DNA of 64,000 nt from Lachnospiraceae bacterium (GCA_910574865.1 CAJTDN010000015.1:1-64000), one strand, 5' to 3'. Shown: positions 35,845 to 45,315, counted from the first letter of the stretch. Numbers and translations: made by a program. Notes: a model not told the origin generated them from the sequence alone.

Positions 35845-38145
35845 ATGGGGAAATTTGTGTACATAGCGGAGAAGCCTAGCGTGGCGCAGGAGTTTGCCAA
35901 GGCTTTGAAGTTGAGAACAAGGCGCGGGGACGGCTTTCTTGAGTCGGAGGAGGCCATCGTCACTTGGTGCGTGGGGCACCTGGTGACGATGAGCTACCCG
36001 GAGGAATACGATCCGGCGCTGAAGAGGTGGAGCCTTGCGACTCTGCCTTTTATACCGGAGGAATTTAAGTACGAGGTGATTCCGGCGGTAGAGAAACAAT
36101 TTCGTGTCGTGAGCAATATACTAAACCGTGAGGACGTGGAGCGTATTTACGTCTGCACCGACTCGGGGCGCGAGGGGGAGTACATCTACCGGCTGGTCGA
36201 GCAGCAGGCGGACGTCCGGGGCAAGGAACGCCGCCGCGTGTGGATTGACTCACAGACCGAGGAGGAAATCCTGCGGGGGATTCGCGAGGCGAAGGACTTG
36301 TCCGAGTATGACAACCTGGGCGCGTCGGCGTATTTGCGGGCGAAGGAAGATTATTTGATGGGAATCAATTTTTCCCGTCTGTTGACATTGAAATATGGAG
36401 ACAGCATTTCCAACTATTTGCGCACGAAGTACGCGGTCATTTCCGTGGGAAGGGTGATGACCTGCGTGCTTGGCATGGTGGTGCGCCGCGAGCGGGAAAT
36501 CCGCGAGTTCGTGAAGACCCCATTCTACCGCGTGGTTGCCACGATGGAGGCGGGAGGCGGCGCGGGCGGAAACGGCCGTGCCGGGGCAAATCAGGCGGCG
36601 GGGCAGGGGACATTGGATTGGGGGGGCACGCAGGAGGACGCTTTGGCGGACGCGAATGGGACGTTTGGCGGGTACACGTTCGAGGGCGAGTGGCGCGCGG
36701 CCCCGGGATCACGTTACCTGGATTCGCCGAAGCTTTACAAGGAAAACGGTTTTAAGAAAAAAGAGACGGCGCAAGAATTAATCGGGCAGTTGTCGGATCC
36801 ACGGCCGGTGCAGGCGCAGATTGCCGTGATGGAAAAGAAGAAGGAGAAGAAGAACCCGCCGCTTTTGTACAATTTGGCGGAACTGCAGAATGACTGTTCC
36901 AAACGGTTCAAAATCAGTCCGGACGAGACGCTTCGCATCGTGCAGGAGCTGTACGAGAAAAAGTTGGTGACGTACCCACGTACGGATGCCCGCGTGTTGT
37001 CCACGGCCGTGGCGAAGGAAATCAGCCGGAATTTGAACGGACTGTCCAAATACCCGATGGCCGCGCCGTACTTGCAGGACATCTTGCGGTTTGGGTCGCA
37101 CAAGAGCCTTCTTAAGACGCGGTACGTCAATGACAAGCAGATTACCGACCATTACGCGATCATTCCGACGGGGCAGGGATTGTCGGCTTTAAATTCCGTC
37201 CCCGTGACGGCGAAGAAGGTGTATGATTGCATCGTGAGGCGTTTTTTGAGCATTTTTTATCCCCCGGCGGTGTACCAGAAGGTGTCGCTCACTTTGAAAA
37301 TCAAGGAGGAAAGTTTTTTCTCGAATTTCAAGGTGCTGGCCGAGGAAGGATATTTGAAAGTGGTGGGCGTGCCGCAGAAGAAGGCGGGCGAAGCCGCGGA
37401 CGGGGGAAGGGCGCAAGCGGACGGTGCGATGCGGACGGATGACGCGATACGGGTGGACGGTAGTGGCGCGGCGCGGCCGGGTGGCGGAGCGGAAGCGCTC
37501 GTGGAAGGCGACGCGGATGGGACGCAGAGCACGGACGCGCGGTTTTTCATGGCAATCCAGAAGCTGAAAAAGGGGATGGCGCTTCCGGTGCGTTCCTTGG
37601 AAATCAAGGAGGGCGAGACATCGCCGCCGAAGCGGTACAATTCAGGTTCGATAATCTTGGCGATGGAAAATGCCGGGCAGTTGATTGAGGACGAGGAGCT
37701 GCGCGCACAAATCAAGGGCAGCGGTATCGGCACGAGCGCGACCCGGGCGGAGATTTTGAAAAAGCTGTGCAATATCAAATATTTGGCGCTGAACAAAAAA
37801 ACGCAGGCCATTACCCCGACGTTGCAGGGCGAGATGGTGTTTGACGTGGTCAACGGTTCGATCCGTTCACTTTTAAATCCCGAGCTCACCGCGAGTTGGG
37901 AGAAGGGGTTGACCTATGTGGCGGAGGGTGACATCACGCCGGACGAATACATGCAGAAATTGAGCCATTTTATAAAAAGCAGGACAGAAGGGGTGCGGGG
38001 GCTGAATAATCAGTACCAGTTGCGCGCCTGCTATGACAAGGCGGCGCAGTATTATAAAAATGAGAAAAGTAAAAATGACAAAGGTAGCAAGCCCGACCAG
38101 GACACGGGAAGAGGCAAAAAAAGAAGAGAGGGCAAAAAGGCGTGA
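35845..38145 (+). CDS. topB: DNA topoisomerase III
   Basis: 766 residues. Type IA layout: the Toprim domain with AEKPSVAQEFAKAL and DSGREGEYIY, then the catalytic tyrosine Tyr377 in VTYPRTDARVLS and the GIGTSATRAEILKKL helix. It decatenates and relaxes DNA as a monomer. Two low-complexity inserts are not typical: a Gly/Ala-rich one around residues 233-275 (GGGAGGNGRAGANQAAG) and another around 515-565 (Ala/Asp/Gly-rich). The C-terminus is Lys-rich. An ATG with AATAAGG ahead sets the start. Confidence 0.92.
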   Translation: MGKFVYIAEKPSVAQEFAKALKLRTRRGDGFLESEEAIVTWCVGHLVTMSYPEEYDPALKRWSLATLPFIPEEFKYEVIPAVEKQFRVVSNILNREDVERIYVCTDSGREGEYIYRLVEQQADVRGKERRRVWIDSQTEEEILRGIREAKDLSEYDNLGASAYLRAKEDYLMGINFSRLLTLKYGDSISNYLRTKYAVISVGRVMTCVLGMVVRREREIREFVKTPFYRVVATMEAGGGAGGNGRAGANQAAGQGTLDWGGTQEDALADANGTFGGYTFEGEWRAAPGSRYLDSPKLYKENGFKKKETAQELIGQLSDPRPVQAQIAVMEKKKEKKNPPLLYNLAELQNDCSKRFKISPDETLRIVQELYEKKLVTYPRTDARVLSTAVAKEISRNLNGLSKYPMAAPYLQDILRFGSHKSLLKTRYVNDKQITDHYAIIPTGQGLSALNSVPVTAKKVYDCIVRRFLSIFYPPAVYQKVSLTLKIKEESFFSNFKVLAEEGYLKVVGVPQKKAGEAADGGRAQADGAMRTDDAIRVDGSGAARPGGGAEALVEGDADGTQSTDARFFMAIQKLKKGMALPVRSLEIKEGETSPPKRYNSGSIILAMENAGQLIEDEELRAQIKGSGIGTSATRAEILKKLCNIKYLALNKKTQAITPTLQGEMVFDVVNGSIRSLLNPELTASWEKGLTYVAEGDITPDEYMQKLSHFIKSRTEGVRGLNNQYQLRACYDKAAQYYKNEKSKNDKGSKPDQDTGRGKKRREGKKA

Positions 38146-38218
38146 ATTTCGTGATGGCGCGCGGAACGTGCCGGAACTTATGGTTTGATATGAGGGTTTG
38201 AACTGAAAAACATGGAAA

Positions 38219-38296
38219 TAGAGAATGGAGAATAAAAAGTAGAGAATAAAAAGTAGAGAATAAAAAATAGAGAATAAAAAGTAGAGAATGGAGGAC
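38219..38296 (+). repeat. 14-bp tandem repeat leading into a ribosome site
   Basis: TAGAGAATAAAAAG repeats at 38240, 38254 and 38268 (38254 ends AA), with a partial longer copy at 38219 and a final copy at 38282 that turns into AATGGAGGAC, the ribosome site of the next gene. The exact 14-base period suggests a slip-prone tract in the 5' leader. Confidence 0.85.
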
Positions 38297-38305
38297 ATGG
38301 GTGTC

Positions 38306-38983
38306 ATGGAAGGTGTTAAAAAGGAATTGACGGTACAGGAATTGTATGATTTGGACGAGACAATTGCGGGAAAGTTGTTTGACGGCGCGATGTATCCATG
38401 GGAGGTACTGGCCAAGATTAGCGACTTCATATTGGAACTAGGCGCGACGTTAAATGAGGAGGAGTATGAGAAGCGCGGCGACAACGTGTGGGTGGCCAAG
38501 TCGGCGAAGGTCGCGCCGACCGCCTATATTAACGGCCCGGCCATCATCGGCAAGGACGCGGAGGTGCGCCATTGCGCCTTCATCCGGGGCAATGCCATCG
38601 TCGGCGAGGGCGCGGTCGTGGGGAATTCCACGGAATTGAAAAACGTGGTGCTGTTTAACAAGGTACAGGTGCCGCATTATAATTACGTGGGAGACTCCAT
38701 CCTGGGCTACAAGGCGCACATGGGGGCCGGTTCGATTACGTCCAACGTGAAGTCGGATAAGAAGCTGGTGCTGGTAAAGACCCCGGACGGCAATATCGAG
38801 ACGGGACGCAAGAAATTCGGGGCGATGATTGGTGACAACGTGGAAATCGGTTGCGGGAGCGTTTTAAATCCCGGTTCCGTGATTGGGCGGGAGACGAATA
38901 TTTATCCGTTGTCCTCCGTGCGCGGGTACGTTCCGGCGGGCAGCATTTATAAGAAGCAGGGCGAAGTGGTGGAGAAAGCATAA
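38306..38983 (+). CDS. left-handed beta-helix acyl/nucleotidyltransferase-like protein
   Basis: 225 residues from ATG 38306 with GGAGG about 11 bases ahead (ATGs at 38288 and 38297 are alternatives). After a helical N-terminus (TVQELYDLDETIAGKLFDG), residues ~65-225 are hexapeptide repeats (AKVAPTAYINGPAIIGKDAEV, VVGNSTELKNVVLF, GAMIGDNVEIGCGSVLNPGS), a left-handed parallel beta-helix. This resembles the acyltransferase half of GlmU/UDP-GlcNAc pyrophosphorylase-related proteins. The donor and acceptor are unknown; the nucleotidyl domain is missing. Confidence 0.8.
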   Translation: MEGVKKELTVQELYDLDETIAGKLFDGAMYPWEVLAKISDFILELGATLNEEEYEKRGDNVWVAKSAKVAPTAYINGPAIIGKDAEVRHCAFIRGNAIVGEGAVVGNSTELKNVVLFNKVQVPHYNYVGDSILGYKAHMGAGSITSNVKSDKKLVLVKTPDGNIETGRKKFGAMIGDNVEIGCGSVLNPGSVIGRETNIYPLSSVRGYVPAGSIYKKQGEVVEKA

Positions 38984-39108
38984 GTTATTGGCGGGTGGTG
39001 CATCGACCAAATTTACGTGCATCCTCCGAGCCGGTCGGCGTGGTGGCCGGCCCGGGGCTAAACAGTAACGGAATGTGCGTCATTCAATCCTGGGATGGAA
39101 AAAATATG

Positions 39109-39137
39109 TTGACATGGGCAGACGTCCATGTTAATAT
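39109..39137 (+). promoter_or_regulatory. promoter of the SSS symporter gene
   Basis: TTGACA, 17 bases, TAATAT. Confidence 0.75.
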
Positions 39138-39155
39138 ATTTCCAGTTCGATTTAT

Positions 39156-39197
39156 CGCTTTAAAGCGTAACGGTTTAAAGCGCAACGCTTTAAAGCG
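39156..39197 (+). promoter_or_regulatory. three phased 12-bp palindromes in the symporter leader
   Basis: CGCTTTAAAGCG at 39156-39167, CGGTTTAAAGCG at 39171-39182, and CGCTTTAAAGCG at 39186-39197. Centres are exactly 15 bases apart, just downstream of the predicted transcription start. Candidate operator array or a folding leader. Confidence 0.6.
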
Positions 39198-39262
39198 AAA
39201 AGCGCCCTGGCGGGAAACGTCCCGGGGAGATAAAATACATATTTAGAAATGGGGAACGTATC

Positions 39263-40789
39263 ATGGGAATGAAAATTTTGTTACTGATCGTGTTTTTCGC
39301 GGTCATGGTGGGCGTGGGATTTTATTCAAGGAAGCACACGAAGAGCGTGGACGGCTTCGTGTTGGGCGGCAGAAGCGTGGGACCGTGGCTGACGGCGTTT
39401 GCGTATGGAACGTCTTATTTCTCGGCGGTGGTGTTCGTCGGGTACGCGGGGCAGTTTGGCTGGAAGTACGGTCTGGCCTCGACCTGGATTGGACTTGGCA
39501 ACGCGGTGATAGGAAGTCTTTTGGCCTGGGTTGTGCTAGGAAGGCGTACGCGTGTCATGACGCAGCATTTGCAGTCCAAGACGATGCCGGAGTTTTTCGG
39601 CCAGCGTTTTGACAGCGAGGTATTGAAAATCGTAGCTTCCTTGGTCGTGTTCATCTTTTTGATTCCGTACACGGCTTCCGTGTACAATGGTTTGTCGAGG
39701 CTGTTTGGGATGGCGTTTGACATCCCCTATGCGGCATGTGTGGTAGTGATGGCGGTATTTACCGCGATTTACGTCATTCTTGGCGGTTACATGGCGACGG
39801 CGATTAATGACTTCATACAAGGCATCATCATGTTGTTTGGCATCGTGGCGGTGATTGGGGCCGTCTTAAGCGGCCAGGGCGGATTTATCGAGGCGATTCG
39901 CACGATGGCGGAGATTCCGAGCGACGTGGCAGTCACGCAGGGACAGCCGGGGGCGTTTACCTCTTTCTTCGGTCCGGATCCGCTGAACCTGCTTGGCGTC
40001 GTAATCCTGACCTCTCTTGGAACCTGGGGATTGCCGCAGATGGTTGGCAAGTTTTACGCCATCAAGGATGAAAAGTCCATCCAGACCGGAACGATTATTT
40101 CCACGCTGTTCGCGGTCGTGATTTCCGGTGGATGCTATTTCCTTGGAGGATTTGGCAGATTGTTTGACAATCCGGCCATTTACAATAGTGAGACGGGGGC
40201 GGTCATATATGACAGCATCATTCCGTACATGTTGTCCACCTTGCCGGACATCTTGATTGGCATCGTGGTGGTATTGGTGCTTTCGGCATCCATGTCCACG
40301 TTATCGTCGTTGGTTTTAACTTCCAGTTCGACGATGACGCTGGATTTGCTCAAGGGTCGCGTCATCAAGGATTTGAGCGAGAAAAAGCAGGTAGTCGTGA
40401 TGCAGGCGTTAATCGTGTTCTTCATCGTGGTGTCCGTTGTCATCGCGCTGAACCCGCCGACCTTTATCGCGCAGCTGATGGGGATTTCTTGGGGCGCGTT
40501 GGCGGGGGCGTTTTTGGCACCGTTCATGTACGGCTTGTATTGGAAGGGCGTGACCAAGGCCGCCGTGTGGGCGAGCTTTATAACGGGCGTGGGCATTACC
40601 GTGTCCAACATGTTCATCGGTTACATCGCGTCCCCGATTAACGCGGGAGCAATCGCCATGCTGGCGGGACTTGTCGTGGTGCCGGTGGTGAGCCTTCTTA
40701 GCCCGAAGATGGACAAGGGAACCGTGGAGAAGATTTTCGAGTGTTATGATGAAAAAGTGGTGAGGACGAAGAAGCAGTCTTTGGAATAG
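39263..40789 (+). CDS. sodium:solute symporter (SSS family)
   Basis: 508 residues with about thirteen membrane helices. SSS motifs are evident: GVGFYSRKHTKSVDGFVLGGR at the N-terminus, TSYFSAVVFVGYAG, and GLPQMVGKFYAIKDEKSIQ. The overall resemblance is to PutP/PanF-like sodium symporters, but the solute cannot be read. The start follows GGGGAACG. Single-gene unit with its own promoter, an unusual palindrome array in its leader and a terminator. Confidence 0.9.
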   Translation: MGMKILLLIVFFAVMVGVGFYSRKHTKSVDGFVLGGRSVGPWLTAFAYGTSYFSAVVFVGYAGQFGWKYGLASTWIGLGNAVIGSLLAWVVLGRRTRVMTQHLQSKTMPEFFGQRFDSEVLKIVASLVVFIFLIPYTASVYNGLSRLFGMAFDIPYAACVVVMAVFTAIYVILGGYMATAINDFIQGIIMLFGIVAVIGAVLSGQGGFIEAIRTMAEIPSDVAVTQGQPGAFTSFFGPDPLNLLGVVILTSLGTWGLPQMVGKFYAIKDEKSIQTGTIISTLFAVVISGGCYFLGGFGRLFDNPAIYNSETGAVIYDSIIPYMLSTLPDILIGIVVVLVLSASMSTLSSLVLTSSSTMTLDLLKGRVIKDLSEKKQVVVMQALIVFFIVVSVVIALNPPTFIAQLMGISWGALAGAFLAPFMYGLYWKGVTKAAVWASFITGVGITVSNMFIGYIASPINAGAIAMLAGLVVVPVVSLLSPKMDKGTVEKIFECYDEKVVRTKKQSLE

Positions 40790-40823
40790 GTTTTGAAACA
40801 AAGTATGGAGAAAAGAGAATTTG

Positions 40824-40862
40824 GGCACAGTGCGAATGGAGCGTTTGCACCGTGCCTTTTTG
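40824..40862 (+). terminator. terminator of the SSS symporter gene
   Basis: GGCACAGTGC pairs with GCACCGTGCC, then TTTTT. Confidence 0.8.
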
Positions 40863-40995
40863 GACATTTTGCGTCAACCGTTGCCAAGTGACGCCGGGGC
40901 TTGCGGGCGTATGCGGGGATGTTGGCGTGAGAACAAAGAGTTGTGCACCTATCCAAAGGGCCATTGTGTCATAAGAAACTTTGTTTTTCATGACA

Positions 40996-41036
40996 CAAAA
41001 AGCATCGGGCACCGCGAATGCCGCGATACCCGACGC
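40996..41036 (-). terminator. terminator of tRNA-Gly
   Basis: Minus strand: TCGGG-tat-CGCG-loop-CGCG-gtg-CCCGA then TGCTTTTTG. A second hairpin TTGTGTCAT/ATGACACAA lies beyond it at 40964-40999. Confidence 0.7.
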
Positions 41037-41050
41037 GAGGGGGGGATAAC

Positions 41051-41121
41051 AGCAGATGACGGGAATCGAACCCGCCTCCCCAGCTTGGGAAGCTGGTGTT
41101 CTACCAATGAACTACATCTGC
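41051..41121 (-). tRNA. tRNA-Gly (anticodon CCC)
   Basis: A 71-base cloverleaf on the minus strand. The acceptor GCAGATG pairs with CATCTGC; the anticodon arm CCAGC-TTCCCAA-GCTGG reads CCC; the T arm has GGTTCGATTCCCG. CCA is not encoded. Confidence 0.93.
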
Positions 41122-41215
41122 ATGTCGAAACCTATTATAAACAAAACGTACCAAAAATGCAATACCTAAATTGAAAAAAATGAAATTTTTTTCGTGAACC
41201 GTTATTTTTCACGGG

Positions 41216-41264
41216 GGAACAAGAAATAAAGCGTTGCAAGCTTGCTTGCATGACGCCAGGTTCC
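41216..41264. other. three-tier nested inverted repeat
   Basis: GGAAC/GTTCC encloses GCGT/ACGC, which encloses GCAAGC-tt-GCTTGC. It lies between tRNA-Gly and the DnaA-box-like cluster. The rest of 41265-41465 shows no feature I can support. Confidence 0.45.
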
Positions 41265-41467
41265 TTATTTCCAATAACCCGAAAAGGGTGGCCGCCCCCA
41301 CGGCGAGAAACAGAAGCCCTTGAAAAGTGCGACGTCAGCTCTCAAGCGCACGGTTTCGCAGCTGTTTGGGAGTCTCCCGTGAAAAGTACGCGTGAACCAG
41401 GAACGAGGCCCCATGGGAACATGCGTGTATGGGCGTTTCTTCCTCTATTTATGCGGCTTACAAGTGG

Positions 41468-41516
41468 TTATCCACATTTTATCAACAAAAAAATTGAGTT
41501 ATCAACATTATTCACG
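41468..41516 (+). promoter_or_regulatory. cluster of four DnaA-box-like 9-mers
   Basis: TTATCCACA at 41468 (a perfect consensus box), TTATCAACA at 41479 and 41499, and TTATTCACG at 41508, all on one strand. The first three are 11 and 20 bases apart, close to helical phase. The last ends directly against a -35 at 41517. Confidence 0.55.
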
Positions 41517-41545
41517 TTGATTTTTTGTCTGCAAGGTGCTATGGT
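41517..41545 (+). promoter_or_regulatory. promoter next to the DnaA-box-like cluster
   Basis: TTGATT, 17 bases, TATGGT. Confidence 0.45.
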
Positions 41546-41597
41546 ATTTATATTGATACGGACGGGAGCGTGCCGGAACCGTCGTGGAGGGCTGGTG

Positions 41598-41708
41598 ATG
41601 CGCGGTTATTTTCGTATCGGTGATTCCATAGCATTTTTCTGTTGTTTTTTGGCGGCCGCCTTTCCCAAGGGTTCGGGAAACAGAAAATCCATTGAAATGG
41701 GGTTATAA
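41598..41708 (+). CDS. possible small protein upstream of recA
   Basis: A 36-codon frame beginning MRGYFRIGDSIAFFCCFL. GGAGG lies about nine bases before the ATG and a promoter at 41517-41545. The first half is hydrophobic enough for a membrane helix. It overlaps the 20-mer palindrome shared with 13504-13523, so the frame could be accidental. Not recognised. Confidence 0.3.
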   Translation: MRGYFRIGDSIAFFCCFLAAAFPKGSGNRKSIEMGL

Positions 41709-41763
41709 TTTATGTCCGTGAGGGCGAGGAATCGAAATGGAAACAAAATTTTAAAATTTATGG

Positions 41764-41792
41764 TTGACATTTCACGGCAAGTGTATTACTAT
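41764..41792 (+). promoter_or_regulatory. promoter of recA
   Basis: TTGACA, 17 bases, TACTAT. Confidence 0.8.
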
Positions 41793-41805
41793 ATCATTTA
41801 AAAGA

Positions 41806-41819
41806 CGAACAATTGTTCG
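41806..41819. promoter_or_regulatory. LexA (SOS) box of recA
   Basis: CGAACAATTGTTCG, a perfect 14-bp palindrome matching the Gram-positive SOS consensus CGAAC-N4-GTTCG, placed just after the transcription start. Confidence 0.9.
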
Positions 41820-41840
41820 TATCCAGAGGAAGGAAAGATT

Positions 41841-43055
41841 ATGGCAAGTGAAGGAAAGAAGAGCGTGGCAAGCGTGACCGTAGTGAAAAACGCGGAAGAA
41901 AAAAAGAAGGCCCTTGAAGCGGCGATTGCGAAGTTGGAGAAGGATTTTGGCAAGGGGGCGGTGATGAAGCTTGGCGACTCCAGCGCCCACGTGAACGTGG
42001 AAACGGTGCCGACCGGTTGTTTGAGCCTTGACCTGGCCCTGGGGCTTGGCGGCGTGCCGAGAGGACGCGTGGTCGAGATTTATGGCCCGGAGTCGAGTGG
42101 AAAGACGACGGTAGCTTTACATATGATAGCGGAAGCACAGAAGAGAGGCGGCATCGCCGGGTTCGTCGATGCGGAGCACGCGCTGGATCCGGTTTACGCG
42201 AAGCGTATCGGCGTGGACATTGACGAATTGTATATTTCGCAGCCGGACAGCGGGGACCAGGGGTTGGAGATTGCCGAGACGATGGTGCGTTCCGGGGCGG
42301 TTGACATCATCGTCATTGATTCGGTGGCGGCGCTGGTGCCGAAGCAGGAGATTGAGGGCGACATGGGGGACAGCCATGTGGGATTGCAGGCACGTTTGAT
42401 GTCCCAGGCGCTTCGGAAGCTGACTCCGGTCATCAGTAAGTCGAATTGCGTGGTCATCTTCATCAACCAGCTCCGCGAGAAGGTTGGCGTGATGTTTGGC
42501 AATCCGGAGACGACCACGGGTGGCCGTGCGCTGAAGTTTTACGCGTCCGTGCGCTTGGACGTGCGCAAGACCGAGACAATCAAGCAGGGCGGCGAGATGG
42601 TAGGAAACCATGTCCGCGTCAAGGTCGTGAAAAACAAAATCGCGCCCCCGTTTAAGGAGGCGGAGTTTGACATCATGTTTGGCAAGGGAATATCCAGGTC
42701 CGGGGACATTCTCGACTTGGCGACGAATATCGACGTGGTGAAGAAAAGCGGCGCATGGTACGCGTATGAAGGGGAGAAGATAGGCCAGGGCAGGGAGAAT
42801 GCCAAGGCTTATCTGGAGTCGCATCCGGAAGCCATGGAGCAGATTGAGCAAAAGGTTCGGGCGTACTACCATCTGGACGGGACAGGTGAAGAGGAAAAAG
42901 CGGATGACCTGAAACTCCAACCCAAGGCGGCAAAGGAAAAGGCGGATGCCAAGACGAAGGCGACCGGGAAAGCCAAGGCAGACGTGAAGCCGGATTCGAA
43001 GGCAAATGATGAGGCGGACGCGGATACGGACGCGGTACCGGCAGAGGAAGCATGA
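41841..43055 (+). CDS. recA: recombinase RecA
   Basis: 404 residues. Walker [10 protein letters not shown] with Lys88, the [11 protein letters not shown] strand, Walker [13 protein letters not shown], and the L2 loop [17 protein letters not shown] are all intact. It forms ATP filaments on single-stranded DNA for recombination and for LexA cleavage. The C-terminal ~55 residues form a long tail alternating Lys/Ala and Asp/Glu ([20 protein letters not shown]), longer than usual. Controlled by the LexA box in its leader. Its stop overlaps the recX start. Confidence 0.97.
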   Translation: MASEGKKSVASVTVVKNAEEKKKALEAAIAKLEKDFGKGAVMKLGDSSAHVNVETVPTGCLSLDLALGLGGVPRGRVVEIYGPESSGKTTVALHMIAEAQKRGGIAGFVDAEHALDPVYAKRIGVDIDELYISQPDSGDQGLEIAETMVRSGAVDIIVIDSVAALVPKQEIEGDMGDSHVGLQARLMSQALRKLTPVISKSNCVVIFINQLREKVGVMFGNPETTTGGRALKFYASVRLDVRKTETIKQGGEMVGNHVRVKVVKNKIAPPFKEAEFDIMFGKGISRSGDILDLATNIDVVKKSGAWYAYEGEKIGQGRENAKAYLESHPEAMEQIEQKVRAYYHLDGTGEEEKADDLKLQPKAAKEKADAKTKATGKAKADVKPDSKANDEADADTDAVPAEEA

Positions 43056-43672
43056 AGATGCGAGTGACGGCGTTGGAGCCTTTCGGGAAGGCCAAGTGTA
43101 AAGTGGAGATGGACGGACAATTTGCATTTGTGTTATATAAGGGGGAATTATCCCGTTTTGGGATTTCGGAGGGGAAGGAACTTTCGGAAGAGGCTTATGC
43201 GCGGATTAAGAAGGACGTCATATTGAAAAGGGCGAAGCTGCGGGCGATGCACTTGCTGACAGCCATGGCCCGTACGGAAAGCGGGCTTCGCGAAAAGCTC
43301 CGGCAGGGAATGTATACGGAGGACGTCGTGGATCAGGCCATCGCCTATGTAAAGTCGTTTGGCTATATAGATGACTATAAATATGCCGAACAGTTTGTCC
43401 AAAGCCGCAAAAGCAGTAAAAGCGGACGGGAAATCAGGATGTTGCTGAGGAGCAAGGGTGTCTCGCAGGAAATGATTGACCGGGTGTTTGCCGACGTGTG
43501 GACGGACGAGGGGGAAGCGGAAGCCATCCGCACACTGATTCGAAAAAGGCATGTCGATCCATGTACGGCCACGGAGCAGGAACTGCGCAAATTGTACGGC
43601 TATTTGGCGCGCAAGGGCTTCCATTATGAAGATATCAGTCATGTAATACAAAATTATGAACAGAATGCTTGA
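43052..43672 (+). CDS. recX: regulatory protein RecX
   Basis: 206 residues. ATG 43052 overlaps the recA stop (ATGA), so translation is coupled; ATG 43058 is possible. RecX three-helix repeats are visible: [19 protein letters not shown], then [20 protein letters not shown]. RecX binds RecA filaments and limits their extension. The neighbourhood recA-recX is the standard Firmicutes pair. Confidence 0.92.
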   Translation: MKMRVTALEPFGKAKCKVEMDGQFAFVLYKGELSRFGISEGKELSEEAYARIKKDVILKRAKLRAMHLLTAMARTESGLREKLRQGMYTEDVVDQAIAYVKSFGYIDDYKYAEQFVQSRKSSKSGREIRMLLRSKGVSQEMIDRVFADVWTDEGEAEAIRTLIRKRHVDPCTATEQELRKLYGYLARKGFHYEDISHVIQNYEQNA

Positions 43673-43697
43673 CAGAATTGTGAAAACAGTATAGAAT
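43669..43697 (+). promoter_or_regulatory. promoter of rny
   Basis: TTGACA (overlapping the recX stop), 17 bases, TAGAAT. Confidence 0.7.
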
Positions 43698-43770
43698 TGA
43701 AGTGTTGTATTTATATAATTTTTATATAAGCATGTACAATGAAAACCAAATAAGGAGGTGCTCCTGTGCG

Positions 43771-45315
43771 ATGTGGTATATAATCATTGCCGTGGCCCTC
43801 GCCGTGATAGCAAGCGTGATTACCCATTTTGCCACGGTCGCCAATCTGAAGAAGAACGCGGAATCCAAGATTGGCAGTGCCGAGACGAAAGCCAGGGAAA
43901 TCATTGACGATGCCGTTAAAACCGCGGAAGCGAAGAAAAAGGAAGCTCTCTTGGAAGTGAAGGAAGAGTCGATTAAGACGAAGAACGAGCTTGAGAGAGA
44001 GACCAAGGAACGGAGAACCGAGTTGCAGCGTTATGAGAAACGGGTGCTTTCGAAAGAAGAGTCCGTGGACAAGCGCAGCGAGGCGATTTCACAGCGCGAG
44101 GCAAAGTTTACAGCAAGGGAAGAACAGCTCAAACACAAGGAACAAAAGGCGGAAGAGCTGACTCAAAAAAGAGTACAGGAACTGGAAAGAATCTCAGGAC
44201 TTACCTCCGAACAAGCAAAAGAATATCTGTTGAAAACTGTTGAAGATGATGTGAAGCATGACACGGCCAGGATGATTCGGGATATGGAGATGCATGCGAA
44301 GGAAGACGCGGACAAGAAGGCGAAAGAGTACCTTGTAAGCGCCATCCAGAGGTGTGCCGCCGATCATGTTGCCGAAACTACGATTTCCGTAGTGCAGCTT
44401 CCCAGCGACGAGATGAAAGGAAGGATTATCGGCAGGGAGGGACGTAATATCCGTACCCTTGAGACGCTGACGGGCGTGGAGTTGATTATTGACGATACCC
44501 CGGAGGCGGTCGTTCTGTCCGGCTTTGACCCGATTCGCAGGGAGGTCGCGAGAATTGCCCTTGAGAGGCTGATCGTGGATGGAAGAATCCACCCGGCCAG
44601 AATCGAGGAGATGGTGGAGAAGGCGCAGAAGGAAGTGGACTCCATGATTCGGGAAGAAGGAGAGGCCGCCGCACTTGAAGTGGGAGTGACGGGCATCCAT
44701 CCGGAATTGATTCGTCTGCTCGGACGCATGAAGTTCCGTACGAGTTACGGACAAAACGCGTTGAAGCATTCCATCGAGGTCGCGCAGCTTGCCGGGCTCC
44801 TGGCCGGAGAAATCGGCTTGGACGTCCGTATGGCGAAGCGTGCAGGATTGTTGCATGACATCGGCAAATCCATCGACCATGACGTGGAGGGATCCCACAT
44901 CCAGATTGGCGTGGACCTTTGTAGGAAGTACAAGGAGTCGGCGACCATCATCAACGCGGTGGAAGCCCACCATGGGGACGTGGAAGCCCAGACGTTGGTT
45001 GCATGCGTGGTTCAGGCGGCGGACACGATTTCCGCGGCCAGGCCGGGTGCCAGAAGAGAGACACTTGAAACATACACAAACAGATTAAAACAACTAGAAG
45101 AAATCACCAATCAGTTTAAAGGTGTGGATAAATCTTTTGCTATTCAGGCGGGTAGGGAGATTCGAGTAATGGTAGTTCCAGAGCAAGTATCTGATGATGA
45201 TATGGTACTTATGGCCAGGGATATTGCCAAACGGATTGAGTTTGAACTGGAGTATCCAGGTCAGATTAAGGTAAACGTGATCAGGGAATCCCGGGTTACG
45301 GATTACGCGAAGTAA
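43771..45315 (+). CDS. rny: ribonuclease Y
   Basis: 514 residues from ATG 43771 with AAGGAGGTG ten bases ahead. A single N-terminal membrane helix ([19 protein letters not shown]) anchors it. A long coiled coil follows (residues ~25-175), then a KH domain ([18 protein letters not shown]) and an HD domain ([16 protein letters not shown]) with the metal site. It is the main endonuclease starting mRNA decay in Firmicutes. It has its own promoter downstream of recX and a strong terminator after it. Confidence 0.96.
   Translation: MWYIIIAVALAVIASVITHFATVANLKKNAESKIGSAETKAREIIDDAVKTAEAKKKEALLEVKEESIKTKNELERETKERRTELQRYEKRVLSKEESVDKRSEAISQREAKFTAREEQLKHKEQKAEELTQKRVQELERISGLTSEQAKEYLLKTVEDDVKHDTARMIRDMEMHAKEDADKKAKEYLVSAIQRCAADHVAETTISVVQLPSDEMKGRIIGREGRNIRTLETLTGVELIIDDTPEAVVLSGFDPIRREVARIALERLIVDGRIHPARIEEMVEKAQKEVDSMIREEGEAAALEVGVTGIHPELIRLLGRMKFRTSYGQNALKHSIEVAQLAGLLAGEIGLDVRMAKRAGLLHDIGKSIDHDVEGSHIQIGVDLCRKYKESATIINAVEAHHGDVEAQTLVACVVQAADTISAARPGARRETLETYTNRLKQLEEITNQFKGVDKSFAIQAGREIRVMVVPEQVSDDDMVLMARDIAKRIEFELEYPGQIKVNVIRESRVTDYAK

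Noticed and set aside
38995-39246. 83-codon frame before the SSS symporter
   Set aside because: It is read through the promoter and palindrome array and its C-terminal KRN repeats come from the palindromes.
41460-41560. Chromosome origin at the DnaA-box-like cluster
   Set aside because: No dnaA, dnaN or AT-rich unwinding region of usual size nearby; recA context points to local regulation instead.
41250-41708. 152-codon open frame upstream of recA
   Set aside because: It crosses the nested dyad, the DnaA-box-like cluster and a promoter, has no ribosome site, and its composition is not protein-like. Only the last 36 codons have a usable start.
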